DNA of 64,000 nucleotides from positions 62,001 through 126,000 of the forward strand of contig QFOD01000013.1 in assembly GCA_003241055.1 (NCBI GenBank). Direction: 5' to 3'. The first letter of the stretch is position 1. Each line of letters opens with the position of its first letter. Position numbers and translations under genes: made by a program. The stretch is from Roseateles depolymerans (GTDB lineage Bacteria; Pseudomonadota; Gammaproteobacteria; Burkholderiales; Burkholderiaceae_C). Under the pieces are notes generated by a model. The model was not told the origin of the DNA. It saw only the letters and a program-made list of their open reading frames with translations, and searched no databases. Shown one piece after another: positions 29,435 through 38,755 of the stretch.

Positions 29435-32400
29435 ATGGACATCTCACGCTTCTTTATCGACCGGCCGCGCTTCGCGACCGTGTTGTCCCTCTTCATCTTC
29501 CTGCTCGGTGCGCTGGCGATCCCGAATCTGCCGGTGTCCGAGTACCCCGAGGTCGCACCGCCGCAGGTCGTCGTGCGCGCTCAGTACCCCGGCGCCAACC
29601 CGCGCGTGATCTCGGAGACCGTGGCCACGCCACTGGAGGAACAGATCAACGGCCTGGAGAACGTGCTCTATTTCGAGAGCCAGGCCACGGCCGACGGCGG
29701 CATGACGCTGACCGTGACGTTCAAGATCGGCACCCATCCCGAGGCTGCCGAGACCGCGGTGCAGAACCGTGTGAACCGTGCGCTGCCACGCCTGCCCGAC
29801 ATCGTCCGGCAGATCGGCGTGACCACCGAGAAGCAGGCCTCCAACATGACCATGGTGGTTCACATGGTCAGCCCCGACAACTCGCACGACGCGCTCTACC
29901 TGCGCAACTACGGCCAGCTGAACGTGCGCGACGAGCTGCTGCGCATCCCCGGCATGGGCTCGGTGCTGATGTTCGGTGGCGGCGACTACGCGATGCGCGT
30001 GTGGCTGGATCCGCAAAAGCTCGCCAGCCGCAACATGACGGCCGGCGAGGTGGTTGCGGCCATCCGTGAGCAGAACGCCCAGGTGGCGGCCGGCGTCGTG
30101 GGCGCGCCGCCCGCGCCCACCGGCACCGACTTCCAGCTGCAGATCAATGCGCAGGGTCGCCTCGTCAGCGAGGAGGAGTTCGCCAACGTCATCATCCGCA
30201 CCGACACCAAGACCGGCGCACTGGTGCGCGTGAAGGACATCGGCCGTGTCGAGATCAGCGCCGGCAGCTACTCGCTGCGCAGCCTGCTGAACAACAAGGA
30301 AGCCGCGGCCATCGCGATCTTCCAGGCCCCGGGTTCCAACGCGCTGGCGATCTCGGACAACGTCCGCAAGACCATGGAGCGGCTCAAGCCCAGCTTCCCC
30401 AAGGGCGTGGACTACGACATCGTCTACGACCCCACGCGCTTCGTGCAGACCTCCATCGAGAAGGTCGTGCACACGCTGTTCGAGGCGGTGGCGCTGGTGG
30501 TGCTGGTCGTCATCATCTTCCTGCAGACCTGGCGCGCCTCGGTGATCCCGCTGGTCGCGGTGCCGGTGTCGGTCGTCGGCACCTTCGCGGTCCTGCTGGC
30601 CTTGGGCTTCTCCATCAACACGCTGACGCTGTTCGGCCTGGTGCTGGCCATCGGCATCGTGGTGGACGACGCCATCGTGGTGGTCGAGAACGTGGAGCGC
30701 AACATCCAGGACGGGCTCACGCCGCATGACGCCACCGTCAAGGCGATGCGCGAGGTGTCCGGGCCCATCATCGCGATCGCGCTGGTGCTGTGCGCGGTGT
30801 TCGTGCCGCTGACGCTGGTGCCGGGTCTGTCGGGCCAGTTCTACAAGCAGTTCGCCGCCACCATCGCGATCTCCACCGTGATCTCGGCGTTCAACTCGCT
30901 GACGCTGTCGCCCGCGCTGTCGGCCATCCTGCTGCGCCCGCATGACGCGCCCAAGGACGCGCTGACCCGCGGCATGGACCGCCTGTTCGGCCGCTTCTTC
31001 CACTGGTTCAACTGCTTCTTCCAGCGTCGCTCGGCCGCCTATGGCCGTGGTGTCACCGGCATCCTGAAGCGCAAGTCCGCCGCCCTGGTGGTCTATGCGC
31101 TGCTGCTGGCGGCCACCGCCTTCCTGTTCACCCGCATGCCCAGCGGCTTCGTGCCGGCGCCCGACAAGCAGTACCTGATCGGCATCGCCCAGCTGCCGGC
31201 CGGCGCCAGCCTGGACCGCACGACCGAGGTGATCCGCCAGATGAGCGACATCGCGCTCAAGGTGCCCGGCATCAAGGATTCGGTGGCCTTCCCCGGCCTG
31301 TCCATCGCCAGTTTCTCGGCTGCACCCAACGAGGGCATCGTGTTCTTCGGCCTGGACAGCTTCGAGGCGCGCACCAAGCCCGAGCTCAGCAAGGAGGCCA
31401 TCCTGGGCCGCGTGAACGGCGCGATCCAGCAGATCCAGGGCGCGCGCATGTTCGTCGTGCCGCCGCCCGCGGTGGACGGCCTGGGTGCGGCCGGCGGCTT
31501 CAAGCTGCAGGTGCAGGACCGCTCCGGCCAGGGCGAGCAGGCGCTGTTCGGCGCGGTCTGGGGGACGCTGGGGCCCATCTACGGCAACCCCAAGTCCAGC
31601 ATCGGTACACCGTACTCGACCTACGACATCAACGTGCCCCAGCTGTTCGCCAACGTGGACCGCACCAAGGCCAAGCAGATGGGCGTGGGCCTGTCGGACA
31701 TCTACGACACGCTGCAGATCAACCTGGGCTCGCTGTACGTCAACGACTTCACCAAGTTCGGCAAGACCTACCAGGTCATCGTGCAGGCCGACGCGCCCTT
31801 CCGCGCCAAGGCCGACGACATCACCCAGCTCAAGACCCGCAACGGCGCGGGTGAGATGGTGCCGCTGGGTTCGCTGCTGAGCGTGCAGCCCACCTTCGGC
31901 CCCACCCGTGTGACCCGCTACAACGGCTTCCCGTCGGCGGACATCAACGGCGCGCCCAAGCCCGGCTTCTCCAGCGGCCAGGCCGAGGCCGAGATCGAGC
32001 AGCTGCTCAAGGGCCTGCCGCGCGGCATGGGCTACGAGTGGACCGACCTCAGCTACCAGGACCGCCTGACCCGCGACGTGACCGTGCCGGGCCTGGGCAT
32101 CCAGGTGCCCACGCTGGCTGCGGTGCTGCTGTTCTCGGTGATCCTGGTGGTGCTGGTGCTGGCGGCGCAGTACGAGAGCTGGTCGCTGCCGCTGGCCATC
32201 ATCCTGATCGTGCCGATGTGCATCCTGTCCGCGCTGTTCGGCGTGTGGCTGTCGCACCTGCCGCCCTTCATGCAGAGCGGTGACCTCAACCTCTTCACCC
32301 AGGTTGCGCTGGTCGTGCTGGTGGGCCTGGCCTGCAAGAACGCCATCCTGATCGTCGAGTTCGCCAAGGAGCTGGAAGAGCACGGCAAGCCCATGCTGGA

Positions 32401-32722
32401 GGCCGTCATCGAGGCCTGCCGCCTGCGTCTGCGCCCCATCCTGATGACCTCCATCGCCTTCATCGCCGGCGTCGTGCCGCTGATCCTGGGCAGTGGTGCC
32501 GGCAGCGAGATGCGGCGTGCCATGGGCATCGCCGTGTTCAGCGGCATGCTGGGCGTGACCTTCTTCGGCATCTTCCTGACGCCGGTGTTCTACAGCCTGC
32601 TGCGCAAGGGCACCGAGAAGCGCCGCGCCCGCGCCGCCGAGCTGCGCGCCAGGGTCGAGGCCTCGGCCCACGCCTTCCACCCCGGCATCGACGATGCCGA
32701 CACCCCCAACAAGGGAGCCTGA
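29435..32722 (+). CDS. RND multidrug efflux permease (AcrB/MexB type, HAE-1)
   Basis: A 1095-residue inner-membrane proton/drug antiporter that forms a trimer. It has the HAE-1 N-terminus MDISRFFIDRPRFATVLSLF, the two large periplasmic loops, the helix-4 proton relay GIVVDDAIVVVENVERN, the FGLVLAIG-type helix repeats, and Lys in GLACKNAILIVEFAKE. The length is slightly above the family norm (about 1045) because of a roughly 40-residue charged tail. It is the second gene of adaptor-permease-channel. Substrates cannot be read from sequence. Confidence 0.95.
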   Translation: MDISRFFIDRPRFATVLSLFIFLLGALAIPNLPVSEYPEVAPPQVVVRAQYPGANPRVISETVATPLEEQINGLENVLYFESQATADGGMTLTVTFKIGTHPEAAETAVQNRVNRALPRLPDIVRQIGVTTEKQASNMTMVVHMVSPDNSHDALYLRNYGQLNVRDELLRIPGMGSVLMFGGGDYAMRVWLDPQKLASRNMTAGEVVAAIREQNAQVAAGVVGAPPAPTGTDFQLQINAQGRLVSEEEFANVIIRTDTKTGALVRVKDIGRVEISAGSYSLRSLLNNKEAAAIAIFQAPGSNALAISDNVRKTMERLKPSFPKGVDYDIVYDPTRFVQTSIEKVVHTLFEAVALVVLVVIIFLQTWRASVIPLVAVPVSVVGTFAVLLALGFSINTLTLFGLVLAIGIVVDDAIVVVENVERNIQDGLTPHDATVKAMREVSGPIIAIALVLCAVFVPLTLVPGLSGQFYKQFAATIAISTVISAFNSLTLSPALSAILLRPHDAPKDALTRGMDRLFGRFFHWFNCFFQRRSAAYGRGVTGILKRKSAALVVYALLLAATAFLFTRMPSGFVPAPDKQYLIGIAQLPAGASLDRTTEVIRQMSDIALKVPGIKDSVAFPGLSIASFSAAPNEGIVFFGLDSFEARTKPELSKEAILGRVNGAIQQIQGARMFVVPPPAVDGLGAAGGFKLQVQDRSGQGEQALFGAVWGTLGPIYGNPKSSIGTPYSTYDINVPQLFANVDRTKAKQMGVGLSDIYDTLQINLGSLYVNDFTKFGKTYQVIVQADAPFRAKADDITQLKTRNGAGEMVPLGSLLSVQPTFGPTRVTRYNGFPSADINGAPKPGFSSGQAEAEIEQLLKGLPRGMGYEWTDLSYQDRLTRDVTVPGLGIQVPTLAAVLLFSVILVVLVLAAQYESWSLPLAIILIVPMCILSALFGVWLSHLPPFMQSGDLNLFTQVALVVLVGLACKNAILIVEFAKELEEHGKPMLEAVIEACRLRLRPILMTSIAFIAGVVPLILGSGAGSEMRRAMGIAVFSGMLGVTFFGIFLTPVFYSLLRKGTEKRRARAAELRARVEASAHAFHPGIDDADTPNKGA

Positions 32723-32723
32723 C

Positions 32724-34127
32724 ATGCAACGGCCTGCACTCACGCTGCTCGCCCTGAGCATCCTGTCCCTGCTGGGCGCCTGTGCCGGTCCGGCGCTGCC
32801 GTCCGGCCCGCAAAACCTGGCCCCCAGCCAGTTCGCCCAGGCCCCGGCCCTGCCTGAGGCTTCCGGCGCCGCGCAGATGACGCGCGCCTTCGTCGACAGC
32901 ACGCAGCTCCAGCGCGTCGTCGACGAGGTGCTGGCCAACAACCGCGACCTGCGGGCCGCCGCCGCGCGGCTGCAGCAGGCGCAGTCGCTGGCCGAGTCGG
33001 CCGGCGCCCAGCGCCTGCCCAGCGTCGGCGTCGGCGCCAACGCCAGCCGCCAGCGCGCGCCCAATGACCTGGGCCAGTTCAACAACTTCAACAGCTATGG
33101 CGTCAACGCCACCGCCAGCTGGGAGGTGGACCTGTGGGGCCGCGCCTCGGCCAATGCTCGCGCTGCCGGCTACGACGCCCAGAGCGCCGCGCTGGACCGC
33201 GACGCCGCCCAGCTCAGCCTGGCCGGCACCGCACTGAATCTGCAGACCCAGCTGATCGGCCTGGGCCACCGGCTCAGGCTGGCCAAGGAAACGCTGGACG
33301 TGCAGAACCAGCTGCTGCAGCTGGTGAAGGCGCGGGTCGACGCCGGCCGCGGCACCTCCGTGGACCTGGCCCGTGCCGAGGCGCTGGTGGCCACCACGGC
33401 CGCCAGCGTGCCGGCGCTGCGCAATGCCGCCTGCCTGACCCGTCTGCAGCTGGACGTGCTGCGCGGCCAGCCGCCGGCGGATTGCGACAAGGCGGATGCC
33501 GACCCGCTGCCGCCCATGCCGCAGCCGCGCGTGGTCAGCCTGGGCGCGCTGCCCGACCCGGCCGGCCTGCTGGCCCAGCGGCCCGATGTGCGCTCGGCCG
33601 AGGCCCGTGCCCAGGCCGCCGCCGCCCGCGCCCATGTGGCCTGGGCCGCGCGCTGGCCCAGCCTGGGCCTGACGGGCCAGATCGGCTGGAGTGCCAGCCG
33701 CGGCGGTGACCTGTTCAAGAGCGCCACCGAGATCCACAGCATCGCGGCCGCGCTGAACTGGAACTTCCTGGACTTCGGCGCCCGCCGTGCCGAGGCCGAT
33801 GCTGCGCGCGCCGGCTTCGAGGCCGCGGTGGCCACGGCCGAGCAGGCCCAGCTCACCGCGCTGCAGGATGCCCAGGGCAGCCTCTCCACGCTGCGGGAGT
33901 CCGAGCAGCAGACGGTGGCCCAGGCCCTGGCGGCCCAGGCCACGACGCGGGCGCGCGACCTGGCGCTGAAGCGCTACGAGGCCGGCGTGACCGACTTCTA
34001 CCAGCTGCTCAGCGCCGAGCAGGATCGCCTGACCGCACAGGACCAGCTGATCCAGCGCGAGACCGATCGTGCCGTCGCGCTGCTGTCGGTGCACAAGGCC
34101 TTCGCGGCCCGGCTCACCGCGCCCTGA
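32724..34127 (+). CDS. Outer-membrane efflux lipoprotein (NodT/OprM family)
   Basis: A 467-residue outer-membrane factor. The signal peptide ends in LGAC with the lipidated Cys at residue 20. Two outer-membrane-efflux repeats follow (about 60-250 and 275-460), with long helices such as NRDLRAAAARLQQAQSLAES and NFLDFGARRAEADAARAGFEAAVA. It forms the trimeric TolC-like exit duct for the adjacent pump. GGGAG precedes the ATG at 32724, which lies one base after the permease stop. Confidence 0.94.
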   Translation: MQRPALTLLALSILSLLGACAGPALPSGPQNLAPSQFAQAPALPEASGAAQMTRAFVDSTQLQRVVDEVLANNRDLRAAAARLQQAQSLAESAGAQRLPSVGVGANASRQRAPNDLGQFNNFNSYGVNATASWEVDLWGRASANARAAGYDAQSAALDRDAAQLSLAGTALNLQTQLIGLGHRLRLAKETLDVQNQLLQLVKARVDAGRGTSVDLARAEALVATTAASVPALRNAACLTRLQLDVLRGQPPADCDKADADPLPPMPQPRVVSLGALPDPAGLLAQRPDVRSAEARAQAAAARAHVAWAARWPSLGLTGQIGWSASRGGDLFKSATEIHSIAAALNWNFLDFGARRAEADAARAGFEAAVATAEQAQLTALQDAQGSLSTLRESEQQTVAQALAAQATTRARDLALKRYEAGVTDFYQLLSAEQDRLTAQDQLIQRETDRAVALLSVHKAFAARLTAP

Positions 34128-34142
34128 TCGTCCCGCCCCCCC

Positions 34143-34181
34143 GGCGCGCCCGGACGGCCTCGAGCAGCCGTCCGGCGCGCC
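34143..34181. repeat. Long inverted repeat after the first RND operon
   Basis: GGCGCGCCCGGACGGC pairs with GCCGTCCGGCGCGCC across an 8-base loop, giving a 15-16-bp stem with one bulged base. It begins 15 bases after the efflux-channel stop and has no T run. A normal terminator hairpin follows 11 bases later. Confidence 0.7.
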
Positions 34182-34191
34182 GCACACCTTC

Positions 34192-34215
34192 ACGGCCGCA
34201 GCAGCGGCCGTTTTT
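34192..34215 (+). terminator. Rho-independent terminator of the first RND operon
   Basis: The stem ACGGCCGC/GCGGCCGT with loop AGCA is followed by a T run (34211-34215). It lies 65 bases after the last gene of the adaptor-permease-channel operon. Confidence 0.85.
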
Positions 34216-34302
34216 CATGGTGCGGGGCGAATGGCGTCTCCCGCGGGGCGAGTGGCACGCGGCAGGGCCGGGGCGGGCGCCCGGGCACGGTAGGCTCGCG
34301 CC

Positions 34303-35364
34303 ATGCTGCTGATCGCGCCCCGCTGGCGCCTGCCCTATCTCGCGCTGCTCACCGTCGTCGGCCTGCTGCTGAGCGCCTCGGCCCTGGAGGCCTACCGGCT
34401 GTCGGGCGGCACGCGGCCGTGGGAGCCCTTTCTCTGGGAGTTCAGCTCCATAGGCACGATAGGCCTGCTGCTGCTCGCGCTGCACCGCCTGGTGGGCCAG
34501 CTGCGCGGCCAGCCCTGGCCGCGGCAGCTGGCGGCGCACGCCCTGGCCCTGCCGGCCTTCAGCCTGGCCCACATTGCCGGCATGTTCGGGCTGCGCCTGC
34601 TGGTCTATCACCTGGTGGGCGTGGACTACCGGCCCGACCCCCTGCCCACGCTGCTGGTCTTCGAGGGCGGCAAGGACGCGGTCAGCTACTTGAGCTTCTG
34701 CCTGATCTCGCGCGGCGTCTGGGCCGCGCAGGCGGCCACGCTGCGGGAGCAGGAGTTGCAGCGTCTGCAGCGCGAGCTGGCCGAGGCGCAGCTCGCGCGG
34801 CTGGCCGACCAGCTGCAGCCGCATTTCCTCTTCAACACGCTGAACCTGATCGCCTCGGTGATGCACGAGGATGTGGACCGTGCCGACCAGCTGCTGTGCC
34901 AGCTCTCCGACCTGCTGCGCCAGACCCTGGCCGCCCAGCAGCGCGTGGAGCACACGCTGGGCGAGGAGCTGGCGCTGGTGGCGCCCTTTCTGGCGCTGAT
35001 GCAGGCCCGTTTCGGCCCGCAGCGGCTGGTGGTGGCCCTCGAGGCCGACGCCGCCGCGCGCGCGGTGCGTCTGCCCGCGCTGCTGCTGCTCACGCCGGTG
35101 GAAAACGCGGTCAAGCACCATGTGGCGCGGCACCGCGGCCGGGTCACGGTGTCGGTGCTGGCACGCCGGGTGGACGGGCGCCTGCAGCTGGACATCGTCA
35201 ACCAGGGCGACGCCCCGGTGCCCGAGCACCCGGCCGACCCCGACGGCGGCCTGGGCCTGCGCAACCTGCGCGAGCGGCTGGCTGCGCGCTATGGCGAGGC
35301 CGCCCGCGCAGCGCTGGTGAGCGAGGGTCAGGGCATGCGGCTGACGCTGGAGCTGCCGGCATGA
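34303..35364 (+). CDS. LytS/YehU-type sensor histidine kinase
   Basis: A 353-residue membrane kinase of the His_kinase (PF06580) class. Several hydrophobic helices fill residues 1-150, a short coiled coil (EQELQRLQRELAEAQLARLADQ) follows, and then the H box LQPHFLFNTLNLIAS with His174. The ATPase domain has VENAVKHHVARH as N box and GGLGLRNLRERL as the G box. The stop overlaps the regulator start (ATGA). It has no periplasmic sensing domain, so the signal is probably sensed in the membrane. Confidence 0.9.
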   Translation: MLLIAPRWRLPYLALLTVVGLLLSASALEAYRLSGGTRPWEPFLWEFSSIGTIGLLLLALHRLVGQLRGQPWPRQLAAHALALPAFSLAHIAGMFGLRLLVYHLVGVDYRPDPLPTLLVFEGGKDAVSYLSFCLISRGVWAAQAATLREQELQRLQRELAEAQLARLADQLQPHFLFNTLNLIASVMHEDVDRADQLLCQLSDLLRQTLAAQQRVEHTLGEELALVAPFLALMQARFGPQRLVVALEADAAARAVRLPALLLLTPVENAVKHHVARHRGRVTVSVLARRVDGRLQLDIVNQGDAPVPEHPADPDGGLGLRNLRERLAARYGEAARAALVSEGQGMRLTLELPA

Positions 35365-36098
35365 GCAGCGCGCTCAGCGTGCTGGTGGTGGACGACGAGC
35401 CCGCCGCCCGGGCGCGGCTGCGGCGGCTGCTGAGCGCCATGCCCGATGTTGCCCCGCCGCTGGAGGCGCCCGACGCGCCGGCGGCGCTGGCGCTGGTGCA
35501 GAGCCTGCCCCAGCCGCCCGACCTGGCCCTGCTGGACATCGAGATGCCGGGCGGTAGCGGCGTGCAGCTGGCGGCGGGCCTGCGCGAGCTGGGCGTGCGC
35601 TGCATCGTGTTCTCCACCGCCCATGCCGAGCATGCGCTGCAGGCCTTCGAACTGGCGGCGCTGGACTACCTGCTCAAGCCCTACACGGCCGAGCGCCTGC
35701 AGGCCGCGCTGGCGCGGGTGCGCGAGCAGCTGGCGCGGCCGGCGCCGGGGCCCCGCCTGGGGCTGCAGCCGGGCGAGTGGTGGGTGGAGGCGGCGTCCGG
35801 CGGGCGGCAGCGCATCGTGCTGGAGCAGCTGCAGTGGATCGCCGCGGCCGACAACTACGTGGCGCTGCACCTGCCGCCGCGCAGCTTCCTGGAGCGCGCC
35901 ACGCTGGCCGAGGTGCTGGCGCGGCCGGCCTGGGCCGGGCTCTTCGTGCGGGTGCATCGCTGCCATGCGGTCAACCCGGCCCATGTGCTGCGGGTGGAGC
36001 GCCTGGGCGGCGGCGAGGCCGTGCTGACGCTGCGCTGTGGCCAGAGTCTGCGGGTGTCGCGCGGCTACCGCGACGCGCTGGCGCCACTCGCCCCGTAA
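35361..36098 (+). CDS. LytTR-family response regulator
   Basis: A 245-residue regulator. The receiver domain (1-120) has DDE (11-13), phosphoacceptor Asp59 (LALLDIEMPGG) and Lys in DYLLKPYTAER. The LytTR DNA-binding domain (about 140-245) is recognised by IAAADNYVALHL, SFLERATLAEVLARP and FVRVHRCHAVNPAHV. It is translationally coupled to the kinase and lies 59 bp ahead of the acyltransferase, which may be a target. Confidence 0.92.
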   Translation: MSSALSVLVVDDEPAARARLRRLLSAMPDVAPPLEAPDAPAALALVQSLPQPPDLALLDIEMPGGSGVQLAAGLRELGVRCIVFSTAHAEHALQAFELAALDYLLKPYTAERLQAALARVREQLARPAPGPRLGLQPGEWWVEAASGGRQRIVLEQLQWIAAADNYVALHLPPRSFLERATLAEVLARPAWAGLFVRVHRCHAVNPAHVLRVERLGGGEAVLTLRCGQSLRVSRGYRDALAPLAP

Positions 36099-36157
36099 AC
36101 CCGCTCGTTCGCCCCGGCGGCGTGGTGCGGCCGCGCCCGCGCCGCGAAGCTGGCGCC

Positions 36158-37474
36158 ATGAACACCACCGCCCGCCTGCCCTTTCTCGACGGCCTGCGCA
36201 CCGCCGCGTTCGCGCTGCTGATCCCCTATCACGTCGGCATGTACTACGTGAGCTGGGACTGGCATGTGAAGAGTGCGGCGCCGCACCCTGGCCTCGAGCC
36301 CTTCATGCTGCTGACCGCGCCCTGGCGGCTGGGCCTGCTCTTCCTGGTGGCGGGCGTCGCCTGCCAGGGCCTGAGCGCCCGGCGCGGGCTGCTGGCGACC
36401 TGGCGGGACCGCACGCTGCGCCTGCTGCTGCCGCTACTGTTCGGCATGGCGGTCATCGTTCCGCCGCAGGCCTTCTTCGAGGTGCTGACCAAGGCGCCGC
36501 AGCTGCTGCCCGGCGACGGCGGCTACCTGGACTTCTGGTGGGCCTATCTGCACGGGGGCAGGTATTGCCGCGGCCAGGACTGCATGGATGTGCCGACCTG
36601 GAACCACCTGTGGTTCCTCGCCTACCTGTGGCCCTACACGCTGCTGGGCGCGCTGCTGGCCGCAGCCTGGCGCTGGCCGCTGCGCGCGCTGAACCTGCCC
36701 GGCTGGGCCTGGCTGCTGCTGCCCATCGTGCCGCTGGCGCTGGCGCGGCTGCTCGTGTTCCCCAGCCACCCCAGCACGCACAACTTCTTCCACGACCTCT
36801 ATAACCATGTGCAGTACGGCGCCCTGTTCGCGCTGGGTTGGGCCAGCCGCACGCCGCTGGCGGTGGGGATGTGGCCGGCGCTGCAGCGCGCCCGCTGGCC
36901 GCTGCTGGGCGCGGCGCTGGCGAGCTGGGCGCTGCTGGTGGCCTACTTCAGCCACTACGCCAACCAGGCGCCGCCGCCGGCGGTGCTGCAGGCCCAGCGC
37001 GGGCTGTGGGCCGCATTCAGCTGGTGGGCCATCGCGGCCGCCTGCGGCTGGGCGCAGCAGCTGTTCCGCACCGAGTCGCCGCGCCTGCGGGCGGCCAGCG
37101 CCGCGGTGTTCTGCTTCTACATCCTGCACCAGAGCGTCATCGTGGTGCTGACCCAGGTGCTGAAGCCGCTGGGCCTGCCCTGGGGCCTGGAGGCGCTGCT
37201 GCTGGTGGCCGCCACCTTCGCGGTGTGTGCGCTGGCCTACGCGCTGCTGCGCCGCGTGTCGGGCCTGGCGCTGCTGACCGGCATTCAGCGCACGCCGCGC
37301 AGCGGCGTGCCGTCGGCGGCGCGCACGATGGGGCAGTTCACGACGATGGCGGTCACGTCCAGTCGCAGCTCGCCCGCGGCCTCGGCGGCCAGCAGCGCCT
37401 CTTCCGAGCGCAGCTCACGCGGCGAGGCGCCGCTGACCCAGCGCACCAGCACCAGCCGCCACAGCGGGCTGTAG
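36158..37474 (+). CDS. Acyltransferase-3 family membrane protein with unusual C-terminal tail
   Basis: A 438-residue integral membrane protein of the acyltransferase-3 type. The conserved start LPFLDGLRTAAFALLIPYHVGMYY contains the family His, and about ten helices follow. Such enzymes add acetyl or succinyl groups to sugars of envelope polymers; relatives include OpgC-like and OafA-like proteins, and the substrate here is unknown. The membrane part ends near residue 380. The last 60 or so residues are Ser/Ala/Arg-rich, lie on DNA that codes on the opposite strand for a lipoprotein, and look like a read-through extension. It follows the LytTR pair by 59 bp. Confidence 0.82.
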   Translation: MNTTARLPFLDGLRTAAFALLIPYHVGMYYVSWDWHVKSAAPHPGLEPFMLLTAPWRLGLLFLVAGVACQGLSARRGLLATWRDRTLRLLLPLLFGMAVIVPPQAFFEVLTKAPQLLPGDGGYLDFWWAYLHGGRYCRGQDCMDVPTWNHLWFLAYLWPYTLLGALLAAAWRWPLRALNLPGWAWLLLPIVPLALARLLVFPSHPSTHNFFHDLYNHVQYGALFALGWASRTPLAVGMWPALQRARWPLLGAALASWALLVAYFSHYANQAPPPAVLQAQRGLWAAFSWWAIAAACGWAQQLFRTESPRLRAASAAVFCFYILHQSVIVVLTQVLKPLGLPWGLEALLLVAATFAVCALAYALLRRVSGLALLTGIQRTPRSGVPSAARTMGQFTTMAVTSSRSSPAASAASSASSERSSRGEAPLTQRTSTSRHSGL

Positions 37475-37797
37475 TTGGGGTCGGGTCGTGCCGCGCCCAG
37501 CGGCGCCGGGCCGGACGCGAAGATGCTGATCTGCTCGCCCTGCGGGAACTTGTAGACCCGCTCCGTCAGCGAGGCCCGGCCCTGGCCCAGCGCATCGGCC
37601 AGCCGCGGCACATGGTTGACGCCGCCGTCCGTGGCCATCGCGGCGTCGGAGATGTCGGTGGTCACGTAGTCCACGCGGCGGCCGTCCACCCAGGCCTGCT
37701 GGCGCGGCAGCACGAGCTCGGGGCCGGAGGCGCAGCCTCCCAGGAGCGCCAGCAGGGCCAGGAGGAACAGGACGGCGGGGCGGGGGCGATGCAGCAT
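37285..37797 (-). CDS. Putative lipoprotein of unknown function
   Basis: A 170-residue protein with a clear lipoprotein signal (LLALLGGC, lipidated Cys22). The mature part has VDGRRVDYVTTDISDAAMA, HVPRLADAL, NYSPLWRLVLVRW and a C-terminal strand LDVTAIVVNCPIV; this pattern seems conserved, but I cannot place it in a named family. It runs convergent to the acyltransferase and the two reading frames overlap by 190 bp. There is no obvious partner on its own strand. Confidence 0.7.
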   Translation of the reverse strand: MLHRPRPAVLFLLALLALLGGCASGPELVLPRQQAWVDGRRVDYVTTDISDAAMATDGGVNHVPRLADALGQGRASLTERVYKFPQGEQISIFASGPAPLGAARPDPNYSPLWRLVLVRWVSGASPRELRSEEALLAAEAAGELRLDVTAIVVNCPIVRAADGTPLRGVR

Positions 37798-37941
37798 GGG
37801 GTCAAGTCGGGTGACGCCTCGCGCACCTTACAGCGCCACCGCCCGCGTGCCTACCGATCCGGGGGCCAGGCTTTGCCTCGTTGGCGCTGGCCCTGTCCTC
37901 AGCCGGACGGATGCTTTGCCGGCCTCACCCTAGGACGGCAG

Positions 37942-37969
37942 TTGACCCTCCGGATGGGCTCGCTAATCT
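37942..37969 (+). promoter_or_regulatory. Sigma-70-type promoter of the DUF2589 cassette
   Basis: TTGACC (37942-37947) and TAATCT (37964-37969) are separated by 16 bp, about 32 bp before the first DUF2589 start codon. It is the best promoter-like match in the 203-bp gap, which otherwise shows nothing. Confidence 0.5.
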
Positions 37970-38000
37970 GGCACGCTGCCCCGAGCCCTGAGAGACGCCG

Positions 38001-38732
38001 ATGCCTGGTGAATCCGACAACGCAGCCGACCCGGCCTCCGTCCGGCCGGGTACGCCGTTCAGACCCGGCCCCGCCGAGGAGGCGGTCATCTCGCTGTCGC
38101 AGGCGTTGCTGGCGCCGCTCGATGCGCTGGCCAAGGCGCAGGTGCATGCGGCCCGCTCCTTCCTGAATTTCGTGCTGCAGATCGGCTACCCGCACCGCTC
38201 GCCGGATGCGCCGGCCGATGGCGACGACAGCATGTACAGCCAGAAGTTCCAGCTCGAGCAGACCTCGACCGACGCGCAGGGCCGCCCCGAGACCCGCACG
38301 CTGACGCTGAGCCTGCCCACGCTGGCCCTGGTGCCACTGCAGCCTTTGGGCATCGAGGCGGCGCGCTACGAGGTGGAGCTGGTGATCCGCGAGCTGCAGC
38401 ACCACCAGCAGATCCAGAGCAGCGAGGCCGAGGCGCTGGCGCGCGAGCAGATGCGCGCAGGGGCGTCCGCCCCCGAGGAGCTGGGTGCGATGCCCCGGCC
38501 CTGGTATCTCGTGTCCGAGCCCATCAGCGTGCGTGGCACGCTCTCCGACCCCGGCGGCAGCGCGCAGCGCGAGAAGGCCGCCAGCATCAAGGTGGAGGTG
38601 CAGCTCAAGAGCGCGCCCACGCCGGCCGGCCTGGCCAAGCTGCTCAGCACGATGACCCAGGTGTCCAGCCTGACGGAGACGCTGCATCCCACGCCCGGGG
38701 CTGCGCCCGGCGAGCCTTCTTCTTCCTCCTGA
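38001..38732 (+). CDS. DUF2589-family protein, first copy
   Basis: A 243-residue soluble protein of the DUF2589 type. An N-terminal helix (ISLSQALLAPLDALAKAQVHAARSFLNFVLQ) is followed by beta-strands (LTLSLPTLALVPLQPLGIEAARYEVELVI) and a strand-helix end (IKVEVQLKSAPTPAGLAKLLSTMTQ). Relative to its neighbour it carries an extra central segment (about 130-175) and a Ser/Pro tail. There is no signal peptide. It leads a run of four same-strand genes that ends with a peptidoglycan hydrolase. The biochemical role of the family is not known to me. Confidence 0.75.
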   Translation: MPGESDNAADPASVRPGTPFRPGPAEEAVISLSQALLAPLDALAKAQVHAARSFLNFVLQIGYPHRSPDAPADGDDSMYSQKFQLEQTSTDAQGRPETRTLTLSLPTLALVPLQPLGIEAARYEVELVIRELQHHQQIQSSEAEALAREQMRAGASAPEELGAMPRPWYLVSEPISVRGTLSDPGGSAQREKAASIKVEVQLKSAPTPAGLAKLLSTMTQVSSLTETLHPTPGAAPGEPSSSS

Positions 38733-38755
38733 CCCGCCACTGAAAGGACCACTGC

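Noticed and set aside
29444..33091. A 1215-codon open frame on the minus strand.
   Set aside because: It is antisense to the first RND permease, is His/Gln/Arg-rich and has no domain; long antisense frames are normal at this GC content.
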